In this document: piece after piece, positions 27,453 to 36,769 of the stretch
Position numbering within the stretch: the first letter of the stretch is position 1
Layout: each line of letters begins with the position of its first letter
From: Serratia proteamaculans
GTDB taxonomy: Bacteria; Pseudomonadota; Gammaproteobacteria; Enterobacterales; Enterobacteriaceae
NCBI RefSeq assembly: GCF_013337185.1
Contig: NZ_SWDE01000002.1
Location: 248,001 to 312,000 of the forward strand
DNA: 64,000 nucleotides
Direction of reading: 5' to 3'
Notes under the pieces: generated by a model
What the model was told of the DNA's origin: nothing
Databases searched by the model: none
What the model saw: only the letters and a program-made list of their open reading frames with translations
Translations under genes and position numbers: made by a program

Positions 27453-28133
27453 ATGTTTACTCCCCAATTCGACGACGGTCTTTACGGACAACTGCGCCAG
27501 CGCGCCGGTAGCCACTGGCAGAACTATGTCGCTCACCCCTTTATTCAGCAACTGGCCGCCGGTACGCTGCCCGAATCCGCTTTCCGCCGCTATCTGACCC
27601 AGGACTACCTGTTCCTGATCCACTTTGCCCGCGCCTACGCCCTGCTGGTCAGCAAACTGCGCACCCTGCCGGAGATGCGCACGGCCACCGCTTCGCTCAA
27701 TGCAATTGTGGCCGAGCTGCCTTTGCACCTGGCCTATTGCGCCGACTGGGGCCTCAGCGAGCCGCAGATTGCCGCCGAGCCAGAAGCAGCAGAAACCCTT
27801 AATTACACCCGCTATGTGCTCGATATCGGTCACTCCGGGGATGCGCTCGACCTGCTGGCGGCGCTGTTGCCCTGCGTCGCCGGCTATGCCGAGATCGGCC
27901 TGCGACTGTTAGGCGATCCTGCCACGGTGATGGAAGGCAACCCTTACGCCTCGTGGATCCGCAACTATGGCGACCCAGGCTACCTGGCCGGTGTGCAGGC
28001 CGCTCTCGACCTGCTGGAAAACGTTGGCCGCCAGCGCGGTGCAGAAAGCCGCCTGGCCGAACTGTCAGAAATTTTCACCACCGCCACCCGGCTGGAATCC
28101 GCCTTCTGGCAAATGGGGCTGAATGCCCAATGA
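27453..28133 (+). CDS. tenA: Aminopyrimidine aminohydrolase / thiaminase II (TenA)
   Basis: A 226-residue all-helical enzyme that converts aminopyrimidine breakdown products of thiamine to HMP for re-use. The catalytic Cys is Cys141 (LLPCVAGYAEIG). The N-terminal segments HPFIQQLAAGTLP and FRRYLTQDYLFLIHFARAYA are family typical. TTTGGAGG precedes the ATG. It is the first gene after the TPP riboswitch and overlaps the ATPase gene by ATGA. Confidence 0.95.
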   Translation: MFTPQFDDGLYGQLRQRAGSHWQNYVAHPFIQQLAAGTLPESAFRRYLTQDYLFLIHFARAYALLVSKLRTLPEMRTATASLNAIVAELPLHLAYCADWGLSEPQIAAEPEAAETLNYTRYVLDIGHSGDALDLLAALLPCVAGYAEIGLRLLGDPATVMEGNPYASWIRNYGDPGYLAGVQAALDLLENVGRQRGAESRLAELSEIFTTATRLESAFWQMGLNAQ

Positions 28134-28885
28134 GTATAGGCAACGCTCAGCACCCTGGCGTGCGGCCGGGTATTCAGGTGCGGGATTTAACCCTGCGCTT
28201 TGGCCAACGGGTGATTTTCGACCGGCTTAGTTTCGATATCGCAGGCGGCAGCTTTGTCGCCCTGCTCGGTGCCAGCGGTGCGGGCAAAACCAGCCTGTTG
28301 AAGATTATTGCCGGGCTGGCAAAACCCACCTCCGGCTCAGTCATCGGCAGCGATGACCTGCCGATTGCCGGGCGCATCGCTTATATGGGGCAAAAGGATT
28401 TGCTCTATCCATGGCTGACCATTGACCAGAACATCAGCCTCGGTGCGCGACTGCGCGGTGAAAAGGTCGATCGGCCCTGGGCCGAGCACCTGCGGGAACG
28501 TGTGGGGCTGGGCGGTTATGGTAATGCCTTGCCTGCTGCACTGTCCGGTGGCATGCGTCAGCGCGCCGCCATCGCCCGAACCCTGTATGAACGCCAGCCG
28601 ATCGTGCTGATGGATGAGCCTTTCTCGGCGCTGGACACCATCACCCGCGCCATGATCCAGCAACTGGCCGCCGAACTGCTGGCGCAGCACACCGTATTGT
28701 TGATTACCCACGATCCAATGGAAGCCTGCCGTCTCAGCCATCACCTGCTGGTACTGTCCCGTTATCCCGCCGGGATTGACGATAGCCATGTTATCGAAGG
28801 TTTGCCGCCGCGCGCACCGGACGATCCTCAACTGCTGAAAAGCCAGAGCGAGCTGTTGCTGCAACTGGTGAGAGCCGCCGGATGA
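28130..28885 (+). CDS. thiZ: HMP/thiamine-precursor ABC transporter ATPase (ThiZ)
   Basis: A 251-residue ABC ATPase with Walker A GASGAGKTSLLK, Q-loop YMGQKDLLYPW, signature LSGGMRQR, Walker B IVLMDEPFSALD and LLITHDPMEA. I set the start at 28130, where the ATG overlaps the tenA stop. The frame also runs upstream inside tenA but without similarity. The family resembles nitrate/taurine transporters, and the TPP riboswitch and tenA identify the pathway as thiamine pyrimidine salvage. Confidence 0.88.
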   Translation: MSIGNAQHPGVRPGIQVRDLTLRFGQRVIFDRLSFDIAGGSFVALLGASGAGKTSLLKIIAGLAKPTSGSVIGSDDLPIAGRIAYMGQKDLLYPWLTIDQNISLGARLRGEKVDRPWAEHLRERVGLGGYGNALPAALSGGMRQRAAIARTLYERQPIVLMDEPFSALDTITRAMIQQLAAELLAQHTVLLITHDPMEACRLSHHLLVLSRYPAGIDDSHVIEGLPPRAPDDPQLLKSQSELLLQLVRAAG

Positions 28886-29649
28886 ACCCCCAGATTGAAA
28901 GCCGTCTGTCACGGATGCGCCGTAGCCTGACGGTGTTTGCCGGTCTGCTCTTGCTGTGGGGACTGGTCACGCTGGGCGATATTCCGGCTTTTCTGCTGCC
29001 CTCACCTTCCGCCGTAGCGCAGGCGCTGTGGAACGACCGGGCTTATCTCGGTTACCACACGTTGATCACCGCCGCTGAAATCGCCTGCGGCCTGCTGGCC
29101 GGGGTGTTGCTCGGCACCGTACTGGCGCTGGGCATGATTTATTCCCCGCGGCTGCAACGCTGGCTGATGCCGCTGGTGCTGACCAGCCAGGCAATCCCGG
29201 TGTTTGCTCTGGCCCCCTTGCTGGTGCTGTGGTTTGGCTTTGGTATGAGCGCCAAGGTGGTGATGGCGGTGCTGGTGATCTTCTTCCCGGTCACCTCGGC
29301 CTTCTTCGATGGGCTGCGGCGGGTCAATAACGATTATCTCGATCTGGCCCGCACCCTGCGCGCTTCTCCCTGGGCGCAACTGCGGCACGTGCGCCTGATG
29401 GCGGCGCTGCCGGCCTTTGGTTCCGGGCTGCGCATGGCCGCCGCCGTCGCCCCGATTGGCGCGATTATCGGTGAATGGGTCGGCTCGGCGGAAGGGCTGG
29501 GTTACGTGATGCTTAACGCCAACGCGCGCATGCAGACCGACGTCTGTTTCGCCGCGCTGTTTATTCTGGTGCTGATGACCGTCCTGCTTTGGGTGACGGT
29601 GGACGCACTGCTGCTGCGCCTGATCGACTGGGCGCCGGAAAATGACTGA
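28882..29649 (+). CDS. thiX: HMP/thiamine-precursor ABC transporter permease (ThiX)
   Basis: A 255-residue inner-membrane permease with six membrane segments. The EAA-type loop LDLARTLRASPWAQLRHVRL contacts the ATPase. The ATG overlaps the thiZ stop (ATGA). Part of the TPP-regulated operon. Confidence 0.88.
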   Translation: MNPQIESRLSRMRRSLTVFAGLLLLWGLVTLGDIPAFLLPSPSAVAQALWNDRAYLGYHTLITAAEIACGLLAGVLLGTVLALGMIYSPRLQRWLMPLVLTSQAIPVFALAPLLVLWFGFGMSAKVVMAVLVIFFPVTSAFFDGLRRVNNDYLDLARTLRASPWAQLRHVRLMAALPAFGSGLRMAAAVAPIGAIIGEWVGSAEGLGYVMLNANARMQTDVCFAALFILVLMTVLLWVTVDALLLRLIDWAPEND

Positions 29650-29665
29650 TAACAAGGGATCGACA

Positions 29666-30601
29666 ATGATTAAGCATACCCTGTGCGGACTGCTGCTCAG
29701 CACCACGCTGGCCGGGCAAGCCACCGCTGCTGAAAAACTGACGCTGGTGCTCGACTGGTACATCAACCCCGATCACGCGCCGATTATGGTGGCCGAGCAG
29801 ATTGGCGCCTTCAAGGCCGAGGGCCTCGACGTCAAGATAGTGCCGCCTTCCGATCCGGCATTGCCGCCACGGCTGGTAGCGGCTAAACAGGCCGATCTGG
29901 CTATTACCTATCAGCCGCAGCTGCATTTCTTTGCCGATCAGGGCCTGCCGCTGATGCGCGTGGGTACCCTGATTAATTCACCGCTCAATACCGTGATGAC
30001 GCTGGATAAAAGCATCACCAGCCCGGCGGGGCTGAAGGGTAAGAAAATCGGTTACTCGGTCAGCGGCATCGAACAGGCCACGCTGGCAACCATGTTCAAG
30101 CATGAACACCTCAACCCTGACGACGGTAAGTTGATCAACGTTAACTTCCAACTGACCAGCGCCCTGCTGGCAGGCCAGGTCGATGCGGTGATCGGCGGCT
30201 ACCGTAATATCGAAGCGCTGGAGCTAAAGCTGCAGGGCAAGGATCCGGTGGTGTTTAACGTGGAAGACTACGGCGTTCCGGCCTACGACGAACTGATTAT
30301 CGTCGCCAATCGCGACGCGGTAGGCGAGCCGAAAATCAAAAAATTCCTCACGGCGCTGAAAAAAGGCAACGATTATCTGCAGGCCCACCCGCAGGAAAGC
30401 TGGCTGGCGTTCGCCAAGGCCCACCCGGAACTGAATACCGAGTTGAACAAACAGGCCTGGCAGGCCAGCCTGCCGCTGTTCGCCCGCGATCCGGCCAGGC
30501 TGGACAAGCCGCGCTATCAGGCCTACGAACAGTTCCTGTTCGACAACAGGCTGATCAAGAAAATCACCCCGGTAGAGCAGTATGCGGTGGAGCTGCATTA
30601 A
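29666..30601 (+). CDS. thiY: HMP/thiamine-precursor ABC transporter binding protein (ThiY)
   Basis: A 311-residue periplasmic protein of the NMT1/THI5-like family. The signal peptide MIKHTLCGLLLSTTLAGQAT is cleaved near TAA/EK, and the mature protein opens LTLVLDWYINPDHAPIMVAE, which is the family hallmark. It captures formylaminopyrimidine or HMP in the periplasm. The ATG at 29666 starts the signal peptide. An in-frame ATG eight codons upstream is less likely. Confidence 0.88.
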   Translation: MIKHTLCGLLLSTTLAGQATAAEKLTLVLDWYINPDHAPIMVAEQIGAFKAEGLDVKIVPPSDPALPPRLVAAKQADLAITYQPQLHFFADQGLPLMRVGTLINSPLNTVMTLDKSITSPAGLKGKKIGYSVSGIEQATLATMFKHEHLNPDDGKLINVNFQLTSALLAGQVDAVIGGYRNIEALELKLQGKDPVVFNVEDYGVPAYDELIIVANRDAVGEPKIKKFLTALKKGNDYLQAHPQESWLAFAKAHPELNTELNKQAWQASLPLFARDPARLDKPRYQAYEQFLFDNRLIKKITPVEQYAVELH

Positions 30602-30618
30602 GGGAGCGCATTATTGGT

Positions 30619-30676
30619 CTGTCTCCCCTCATCCAGCCCTCTTCCGCAAGGAGAGGGTCAGGGTGAGGGGAGACAG
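30619..30676. repeat. Large hairpin / palindromic element after the thi operon
   Basis: CTGTCTCCCCTCA at the left edge pairs with TGAGGGGAGACAG at the right edge, with CCCTCTTCC / GGAGAGGG continuing the stem around CGCAA. This sequence type recurs between genes in many Proteobacteria. It lies 18 bp after thiY and may end the transcript, although no U-run follows. Confidence 0.6.
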
Positions 30677-30752
30677 ACGTGATTAATGTCACAGTAATGT
30701 CACAAAAAAACGCCAATCGCACTCTGCCGCTGCTGGGCAGTGCAAACACGCA

Positions 30753-30782
30753 TTGACCCTGATGCTTTCAATGCGCTATACC
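30753..30782 (+). promoter_or_regulatory. Possible opgB promoter
   Basis: TTGACC (30753-30758), 18 bp, TATACC (30777-30782), about 85 bases before the opgB start. Confidence 0.4.
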
Positions 30783-30865
30783 CTTCCTCTTTCGCGCTGT
30801 GCGCGGCTTAATAGCGTTTGTCAGAGCAGTTAAGATTTTCTTTTTAATCAGACAGGGTACGGTGG

Positions 30866-33169
30866 ATGGTTTCAGCATTAATTTCGTTTGCACTTTTTTT
30901 AGCCTCAATTCTCATCTACCGGACCCGAGCCGCCGCCAACCGCTGGTGGCTTGCCGCCCTGCTGACGCTGCTTGGCAGCTATCTGATCCTTAACGTGGTG
31001 CTGATCGCCAGTAACTATTTTACCGGCGACGGCATTACCGATGCGGTGCTCTACACCCTCACCAGCAGCCTGAAGGGCGCAGGCATCGGCAAATACCTGC
31101 TGCCGTTTATCGGCCTGTTGGCGGTGCTGGCGCTGATCTTCGCCGTGCTGACCTGGAGCCTGGTGCGGCGCAAGGCAAAAAGCAGCAGCGTGGTTTACAG
31201 CGTACTCGCGGTGTTGCTGGCGCTGTTTTCCGTCGGTACCACCCCGGCTTTTCAGGATATCTCCCTGCTGGTCAGAAGCCAGATTAGCGGTGATACCGCC
31301 GACTTTGATACCTATTACAAAGCGCCGAAAAAGAGCGTACAGGGTAAAGCGCCGAACCTGGTGTATATCTATGCCGAAAGCCTGGAAAGAACCTACCTGG
31401 ATGCGGATCTCTTCCCCGGTCTGACCGATGAACTGAACCAGCACCGCGCAAACAGTATCGATTTCAGCAACACCCAACAGTTGCCCGGCACCGGCTATAC
31501 CATTGCCGGAATGGTGTCCTCGCAGTGCGGCATCCCACTGTTTGCGCCGTTTGACGGCAACGCCTCCAGCGCCGTTTCCACCTTTTATCCGGAAAACGTC
31601 TGCCTGGGCGACGTGCTGAAATCCGCCGGCTACGACAACTACTTTTATCAGGGTGCCGAACTGGCCTTCGCCGGCAAAGATACCTTCCTGAAATCGCACG
31701 GCTTTGACCATGCTTACGGCTTTAAAGAATTGCGCGGGCAGGTCAGCGACCCGAGCTACAAAAATGACTGGGGCTGGTACGACGATACCGTGCTGGATCT
31801 GGTGTTCGACAAGTTTGTCGAGTTGTCCAAGCAGAATAAAAAATTCTCGCTGTTTGCGCTGACCGTCGACACCCACCACCCGGACGGTTTTATCTCCGCC
31901 AGTTGCAGCAAAAAGTCGTTCAGTTGGCAGAACAAAGAGAACCGCTCGCTAAGCGCGGTGGCCTGCAGCCAGCAACACATCGCGGCGCTGATCGACAAAA
32001 TCAAAGCGTCCGAGTACTTCAAAAACACCGTTATCGTGGTGTCTTCGGACCATCTGGCGATGAACAACACCGCCTATGACATTTTGACCAAACAAAAACG
32101 CCGCAATCTGTTCTTTATTATCGACGGCACTCACCCGCAGGCCGCACTGCATAACGAGAAGCGCAGCACGCTGGACAACGGTGCCACGGTGCTGGATGTG
32201 ATGGGCGGCGATAACTACATTGGCCTTGGCCGCAGCAGCCTGTCCAGCCCGACACTGGCGACGGTGTTTCTGAATATCGATGAGAAAATCAACGCCTGGA
32301 AACCGGCGGTGGTGAAGCAATGGGGCTTCCCCAACAGCATCAGCAACTTTAGCCTGGATAATCAGGGCAGCCGTTTTAGCTTCTCCGGCATTACCTTTAA
32401 GGTGCCGTTTATCCTGAAGGTGACGGACAACAAAATTGAGCCAATGTTTAACGTCTATCTGTCCACGCCGCTGAAAAAACAGCTTGCCGGTTTGGGGGCG
32501 GGAGAAAAATTCGTCTGGGTCGACAAATGCTATGAAATTGGCCGGGTGTGGGCGCCTGAACTGGCACTGAGTACCGAGACCTGCGTTGCCTCAGGCAATC
32601 TGGCCGCCCCGCCGCAGATCGTGCAGGCCAAAGGGGGCAACTATCGCGGCAAGATCAACTTTAGCGGCCCAGAGGCGGACAGCGTGGCCGCTTATCAGAG
32701 TGCCGTTGAGCGGCTGAAAGTGGATGATGCCGCCGTTAAATATCACGCGGATGCCATCGCATTTATGCTGCCGGGCATGCCGGAGCAGGTTAAGGCGATC
32801 ACCGGTGTTGCCGCCGTCGAGGATTGGGGCCGCTGGTCGGACGCCAATCTGGCCCCGACGGTGAACATCGACTACGTCGACCCACTGCCATCGGCCTTCG
32901 ATCTGGTGCTACGCGCACGTGCCTATGGCAAAAACATCGGCGAACCGATTTCGGTGCGCGTCGGGGATCAGGAACAGTTTGTGACGCTCAGCGAGCAAGA
33001 CACTACCGTGACGCTGCGCTTTGATAACCCTGGCGGCGCGCAGAACATCAGCATCACCCCTCCGGCACCGACCGAGCCACAGGAAGGGGCCAGCGGCGGC
33101 TTTACGCCGAAAAAACTGGGTATTGGTCTGGTCTCGTTGAAGGTCGAACAGGCCGCCCCCGCCTCCTGA
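30866..33169 (+). CDS. opgB: Phosphatidylglycerol:membrane-oligosaccharide glycerophosphotransferase
   Basis: A 767-residue protein (E. coli OpgB 763) that transfers sn-glycerol-1-phosphate from phosphatidylglycerol to osmoregulated periplasmic glucans. Four membrane segments occupy residues 1-150. A periplasmic sulfatase-type catalytic domain follows. It matches E. coli OpgB through long runs such as LPGTGYTIAGMVSSQCGIPL (the Thr is the expected nucleophile), FSLFALTVDTHHPDGFIS, VIVVSSDHLAMNNTAYD and LDNGATVLDVMGGDNYIGLG. It stands alone between the thi operon and the intergenic repeat. Confidence 0.96.
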   Translation: MVSALISFALFLASILIYRTRAAANRWWLAALLTLLGSYLILNVVLIASNYFTGDGITDAVLYTLTSSLKGAGIGKYLLPFIGLLAVLALIFAVLTWSLVRRKAKSSSVVYSVLAVLLALFSVGTTPAFQDISLLVRSQISGDTADFDTYYKAPKKSVQGKAPNLVYIYAESLERTYLDADLFPGLTDELNQHRANSIDFSNTQQLPGTGYTIAGMVSSQCGIPLFAPFDGNASSAVSTFYPENVCLGDVLKSAGYDNYFYQGAELAFAGKDTFLKSHGFDHAYGFKELRGQVSDPSYKNDWGWYDDTVLDLVFDKFVELSKQNKKFSLFALTVDTHHPDGFISASCSKKSFSWQNKENRSLSAVACSQQHIAALIDKIKASEYFKNTVIVVSSDHLAMNNTAYDILTKQKRRNLFFIIDGTHPQAALHNEKRSTLDNGATVLDVMGGDNYIGLGRSSLSSPTLATVFLNIDEKINAWKPAVVKQWGFPNSISNFSLDNQGSRFSFSGITFKVPFILKVTDNKIEPMFNVYLSTPLKKQLAGLGAGEKFVWVDKCYEIGRVWAPELALSTETCVASGNLAAPPQIVQAKGGNYRGKINFSGPEADSVAAYQSAVERLKVDDAAVKYHADAIAFMLPGMPEQVKAITGVAAVEDWGRWSDANLAPTVNIDYVDPLPSAFDLVLRARAYGKNIGEPISVRVGDQEQFVTLSEQDTTVTLRFDNPGGAQNISITPPAPTEPQEGASGGFTPKKLGIGLVSLKVEQAAPAS

Positions 33170-33180
33170 TAATCACCTGA

Positions 33181-33263
33181 TAAGGGCTAAACCTGTAGGG
33201 GTCGAACATGTTCGACCCGATTTAACCCATTGATTATGCTATAGGGCGCAGCATGCAGCGCCC
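33181..33263. repeat. 83-bp dispersed intergenic repeat, copy 2
   Basis: It matches the copy at 23864-23946 except for one base (T33194 against A23877). It begins 12 bp after the opgB stop. A third palindrome with GGGCGAAT / ATTCGCCC arms follows at 33303-33320. Confidence 0.85.
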
Positions 33264-33431
33264 CTACCATGAAACAACAGAGCACTTTTTCTACGGCCTG
33301 AGGGGCGAATTTATTCGCCCTTACCTTTTCTCAAAAGCTTTTGCGCCCATCTTCAGCTAACCTGTTGCTGTGAATTGATTTCGGCATCCGCCTGCCTCCC
33401 GCCACAGAGCCGGGAGAACCAAGGAGAAAGT

Positions 33432-34892
33432 ATGATCAGTCAGCAATCCGGCACCGGCCTTACCCCCACGCAGGCGATCGATAAACTGGAAGCGCTGTAT
33501 GACGCCTCGGTTGAAGCGCTGCGTCAGGCAGTGGGCGATTTTATCAGCCATGGCGGCCTGCCCGACATGCAGGCTCGCACCAGCGGGCTGTTTGTTTACC
33601 CGGAACTACGCGTCAGCTGGGACGGCGCCTCGCCCGGGCAAACCAAAACTCGCGCCTACGGCCGTTTCACCCATACCGGCTGCTACACCACCACCATTAC
33701 CCGTCCGCAGCTGTTTCGCCACTATCTGACCGAACAATTGACCCTGCTGGCGAATGAGTACAATGCGCATATCGAAGTACGTCCATCACAACAGGAAATT
33801 CCTTTCCCCTACGTAATCGACGGCTCCAACCTGATGCTGGATCGTTCGATGAGCGCCAGTCTGGCACAGCATTTCCCCACCACCGAGTTGGCGCAAATTG
33901 GTGACGAAACCGCTGACGGCCTGTTCAACGCCACCAGCACCTTCCCGCTTTCGCATTTTGACGCACTGCGGGCCGATTTTTCGCTGGCGCGGCTGCGGCA
34001 CTACACCGGCACCCCGGTGGAACATTTCCAGCCGTTCGTGCTGTTCACCAACTACACCCGCTACGTGGATGAGTTTGTGCGCTGGGCCTGCGCCGAGATA
34101 GCCGATCCGGCCAGCCCCTATATTGCGCTGTCCAGCGCCGGTGGCATCTATATCACGCCGGAAACCACCGCGCCGGATCAGGCGGTATCTGACCTGGCCT
34201 GGAAGAACCACCAGATGCCGGCCTACCACCTGATTTCTCGCACCGGCCAGGGCATCACCCTGATCAATATCGGCGTCGGCCCGTCCAACGCCAAGACCAT
34301 CTGCGACCATCTGGCGGTGTTGCGCCCCAGTGCCTGGCTGATGATTGGCCACTGCGGCGGCCTGCGCGAAAGCCAGTCGATTGGCGACTACGTGCTGGCC
34401 CACGCCTACCTGCGCGACGATCACGTGCTCGATTCGGTATTGCCGCCGGACATCCCAATTCCGAGCATTGCCGAAGTGCAACGTGCGCTGTACGACGCCA
34501 CCAAAATGGTCAGCGGCATGCCCGGTGAAGAGGTCAAACAACGTCTGCGTACCGGAACGGTCGTCACCACCGACGATCGCAACTGGGAACTGCGCTATTC
34601 CGCTTCGGCGCTGCGCTTTAACCTCAGCCGCGCGGTGGCGGTAGACATGGAAAGCGCCACCATCGCCGCGCAGGGTTACCGGTTCCGGGTGCCTTACGGC
34701 ACATTACTGTGCGTGTCCGACAAACCTCTGCACGGCGAGATCAAACTACCGGGGCAGGCCAACCGCTTCTATGAAGGCGCGATCTCGGAACACTTGCAGA
34801 TCGGCATTTGCGCCATCGATCTGCTGCGTGCCGAGGGCGACCGTTTGCATTCCCGCAAACTGCGCACCTTTAACGAGCCGCCTTTCCGCTAA
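33432..34892 (+). CDS. amn: AMP nucleosidase
   Basis: A 486-residue cytoplasmic enzyme (E. coli Amn 484) that cleaves AMP to adenine and ribose-5-phosphate. It has an N-terminal Amn-specific domain and a C-terminal nucleoside-phosphorylase-like domain (ITLINIGVGPSNAKTICDHL; MIGHCGGLRESQSIGDYVLA; VAVDMESATIAAQGYRFRVP, carrying the substrate-binding Glu). The ATG at 33432 has AAGGAG at ideal spacing, and a longer in-frame form starting 19 codons upstream lacks similarity. In E. coli amn also lies among the asn tRNA genes. Confidence 0.96.
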   Translation: MISQQSGTGLTPTQAIDKLEALYDASVEALRQAVGDFISHGGLPDMQARTSGLFVYPELRVSWDGASPGQTKTRAYGRFTHTGCYTTTITRPQLFRHYLTEQLTLLANEYNAHIEVRPSQQEIPFPYVIDGSNLMLDRSMSASLAQHFPTTELAQIGDETADGLFNATSTFPLSHFDALRADFSLARLRHYTGTPVEHFQPFVLFTNYTRYVDEFVRWACAEIADPASPYIALSSAGGIYITPETTAPDQAVSDLAWKNHQMPAYHLISRTGQGITLINIGVGPSNAKTICDHLAVLRPSAWLMIGHCGGLRESQSIGDYVLAHAYLRDDHVLDSVLPPDIPIPSIAEVQRALYDATKMVSGMPGEEVKQRLRTGTVVTTDDRNWELRYSASALRFNLSRAVAVDMESATIAAQGYRFRVPYGTLLCVSDKPLHGEIKLPGQANRFYEGAISEHLQIGICAIDLLRAEGDRLHSRKLRTFNEPPFR

Positions 34893-34898
34893 CGGCAA

Positions 34899-34942
34899 CC
34901 CCGCCGCCACTGCCGATCATTTCTTGGCAGTGCGCGGCGGGG
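34899..34942. terminator. Hairpin between convergent amn and the FKBP-N-like gene
   Basis: CCCCGCCGCCACTGCC pairs with GGCAGTGCGCGGCGGGG (one bulge) around an 11-base loop. It lies between the two stop codons and runs into the 3' end of the minus-strand gene. No U-run, so a bidirectional terminator is only possible. Confidence 0.4.
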
Positions 34943-36263
34943 TCAAGCCTTTCAGGTCATAACTCAGCACGGTGAAGGCCTCTACGCCACGCGGCAACGG
35001 CAGTGTGCCGTAGACCGATTTGGCCAACGCATAGGCCTGTACTTCGCTACCTTCTCCCAGTAATGGCAGGGCCTCACGCACCACCGCAGGCATTTCGTCG
35101 GTCACCGTCAGCACTAACTGTGGCAAAGTGCTGACCGTACGCCCATCAGCGATAGCCTCGGTCAGCGACAGCATCACCGGTGCATCCGGATCGGTAATCG
35201 TCTTGCCTTTTTTCACCACAAAATAGGTAATGCCATCCACCTGTTTCACCGGGGTGCGCCCCCGGCTCTTTTTGGCGATTAACGCTTCGCCGTCACTGAC
35301 CTGCTTGCTCACCTGCTGCTGCAGTTTGGTGGCGAACTGGAGATAAACCGCATCCATATCGGCCTTTTTCATCTGCATGCTGCCCTTCAGGCCATCGCTG
35401 ATCCCCGCCAACAGGCCGCGCTGGTCCAGAGTCAACCCGGCGCTGGTGTAACTTTGCAGCCGTTCACGCAGGCTGGCGGCAATGCTTTGCCCCACCACAT
35501 AATCCTGCTTGCCGTTGGCGGTGGTCAGGTCGGCCTGCGGGCCGACAGGCCTGGTGCGTAACTCGGTCAGTGCCGTTTGCGCGCTCGCCAGCTCCGCGGT
35601 GCGGGCGGCCAGCTGTTTTCGGTTATCGCCGGCCAGGGTCAATTGGGACTGCAGCGCTTCCAGTTGCCGCTGTTGCACCCGCAGCTGGCTGTCACGCTCT
35701 TTGAGCGCATCTTTGGTGGCGGCAAGATGCCCGGCCGCCGCGCGCTCTTTGGCCAGTTGGCTCTCCAGCTGCTGTTGCAGCGCGGTTTTATCGGCCGCCA
35801 ACGTGGTGCGCGCCGCTTCGCTGTCCGCCAGCTTTTGGTCATCCCGGCTGCCGGAAGCCACCTGTGCGTTCAACGTCTGCAGTTGGGTCTGCAAGGCGGT
35901 TTTTTCACTCACTGCCGCCTGTTGTTGTGCCTGACTTGCCGTCAACTGTTCCTTAAGACGCGTAATTTCCGCCTGCAACGCACTGGCCTGTCGGCGAGCG
36001 GACTGGGCCTGACGCGCCGCCGCGGCGGCAGCAGAGACCGACGCCGGTGCCGGTGTCGCAGCGGTTTTCTTTTCGTTCCCCCCTTTTTGCTGTTGCGAGG
36101 CGATCAATGCGCCCAAACCATAGCCGTTATCCTGCTGCGGCCGCACCAAAGCATCGACCGAAGACAGCGGCTCCGGTGGGGTGTAGGCCGCCGTCGCCGC
36201 CCCAGCGAAGCACAGGGGCACCAGCAACAGGCTACGCGTCGTTATTGACCACGCCGTCATCAT
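34917..36263 (-). CDS. Exported coiled-coil protein with FKBP-type PPIase N-terminal-like domain
   Basis: A 448-residue protein, last in the fimbrial operon. A signal peptide (about residues 1-26, ending ATAAY) and an Ala/Gln-rich linker precede a long coiled coil (about 75-235, heptads such as QAEITRLKEQLTASQAQ). The region at about 250-325 (QDYVVGQSIAASLRERLQSY, then LLAGISDGLKGSMQMKKADM) resembles the dimerising N-domain of FkpA/Mip proteins. The C-terminal 120 residues look like a degenerate FKBP domain (VKQVDGITYFVVKKGK). It overlaps the lipoprotein gene by four bases. A periplasmic scaffold or folding aid for pilus export is an inference. Confidence 0.72.
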   Translation of the reverse strand: MMTAWSITTRSLLLVPLCFAGAATAAYTPPEPLSSVDALVRPQQDNGYGLGALIASQQQKGGNEKKTAATPAPASVSAAAAAARQAQSARRQASALQAEITRLKEQLTASQAQQQAAVSEKTALQTQLQTLNAQVASGSRDDQKLADSEAARTTLAADKTALQQQLESQLAKERAAAGHLAATKDALKERDSQLRVQQRQLEALQSQLTLAGDNRKQLAARTAELASAQTALTELRTRPVGPQADLTTANGKQDYVVGQSIAASLRERLQSYTSAGLTLDQRGLLAGISDGLKGSMQMKKADMDAVYLQFATKLQQQVSKQVSDGEALIAKKSRGRTPVKQVDGITYFVVKKGKTITDPDAPVMLSLTEAIADGRTVSTLPQLVLTVTDEMPAVVREALPLLGEGSEVQAYALAKSVYGTLPLPRGVEAFTVLSYDLKGLTPPRTAKK

Positions 36264-36736
36264 TGCCCACGCCCCTGCGGGATATCCGCCTGCGACATCA
36301 GCGATTGCGACAGCGCATTACGAATACGCCAGCACAGGCTGGCCATGCCGTACTGGTAGCGCGGTGTCATGATGTCATTGATATCGTTACTGATACCGGC
36401 CTGCACGTCCATATAGCGCCGACCACTGGCCACCAGATGATCCATCTCGCTGCGGTAACGGGCATAGTGCGCGGCATTCACCGTCTTAAGCGCCGCCAGC
36501 TCGTTATTGCACTGAGCGACCTTGCTGTCTTTCTCCGGGGTCGGCGGCGCTTCCGGGGTTAGCGCGGGTTTGGCGGCAATCGTGGACACCTTCATCGCCG
36601 CCGCCATGCCGGACTCCCCCTGCGGGCGCAGCCGTGACTCCGGCGAGGTGGTACAACCACCAAGAAGAAGAAAACCGCTGACCATTCCCATCATCACACT
36701 GCGACGCAGGGCGCCGGACCTAAAGTAAGCATTCAT
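36260..36736 (-). CDS. Fimbrial-operon lipoprotein, unknown function
   Basis: A 158-residue lipoprotein with lipobox FLLLGGC near residue 28 and a Pro/Ala-rich linker. A compact domain follows with Cys in KVAQCNNELAAL and MASLCWRIRNAL, which may pair. No family is recognised. The stop overlaps the start of the coiled-coil FKBP-N-like gene (ATGA), so the two are probably made together and may act as a periplasmic/envelope pair. Confidence 0.7.
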   Translation of the reverse strand: MNAYFRSGALRRSVMMGMVSGFLLLGGCTTSPESRLRPQGESGMAAAMKVSTIAAKPALTPEAPPTPEKDSKVAQCNNELAALKTVNAAHYARYRSEMDHLVASGRRYMDVQAGISNDINDIMTPRYQYGMASLCWRIRNALSQSLMSQADIPQGRGQ

Positions 36737-36769
36737 ATTCTGGTTAAAGCCCTTGTTGATTCTCGATAA

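Noticed and set aside
33786..34541. 251-codon open frame antisense to amn
   Set aside because: Shadow of the GC-rich amn gene, low complexity, no family features. Similar frames lie antisense to gcd (1137-1649), the phosphatase (23001-23741) and the LysR gene (59543-60283).
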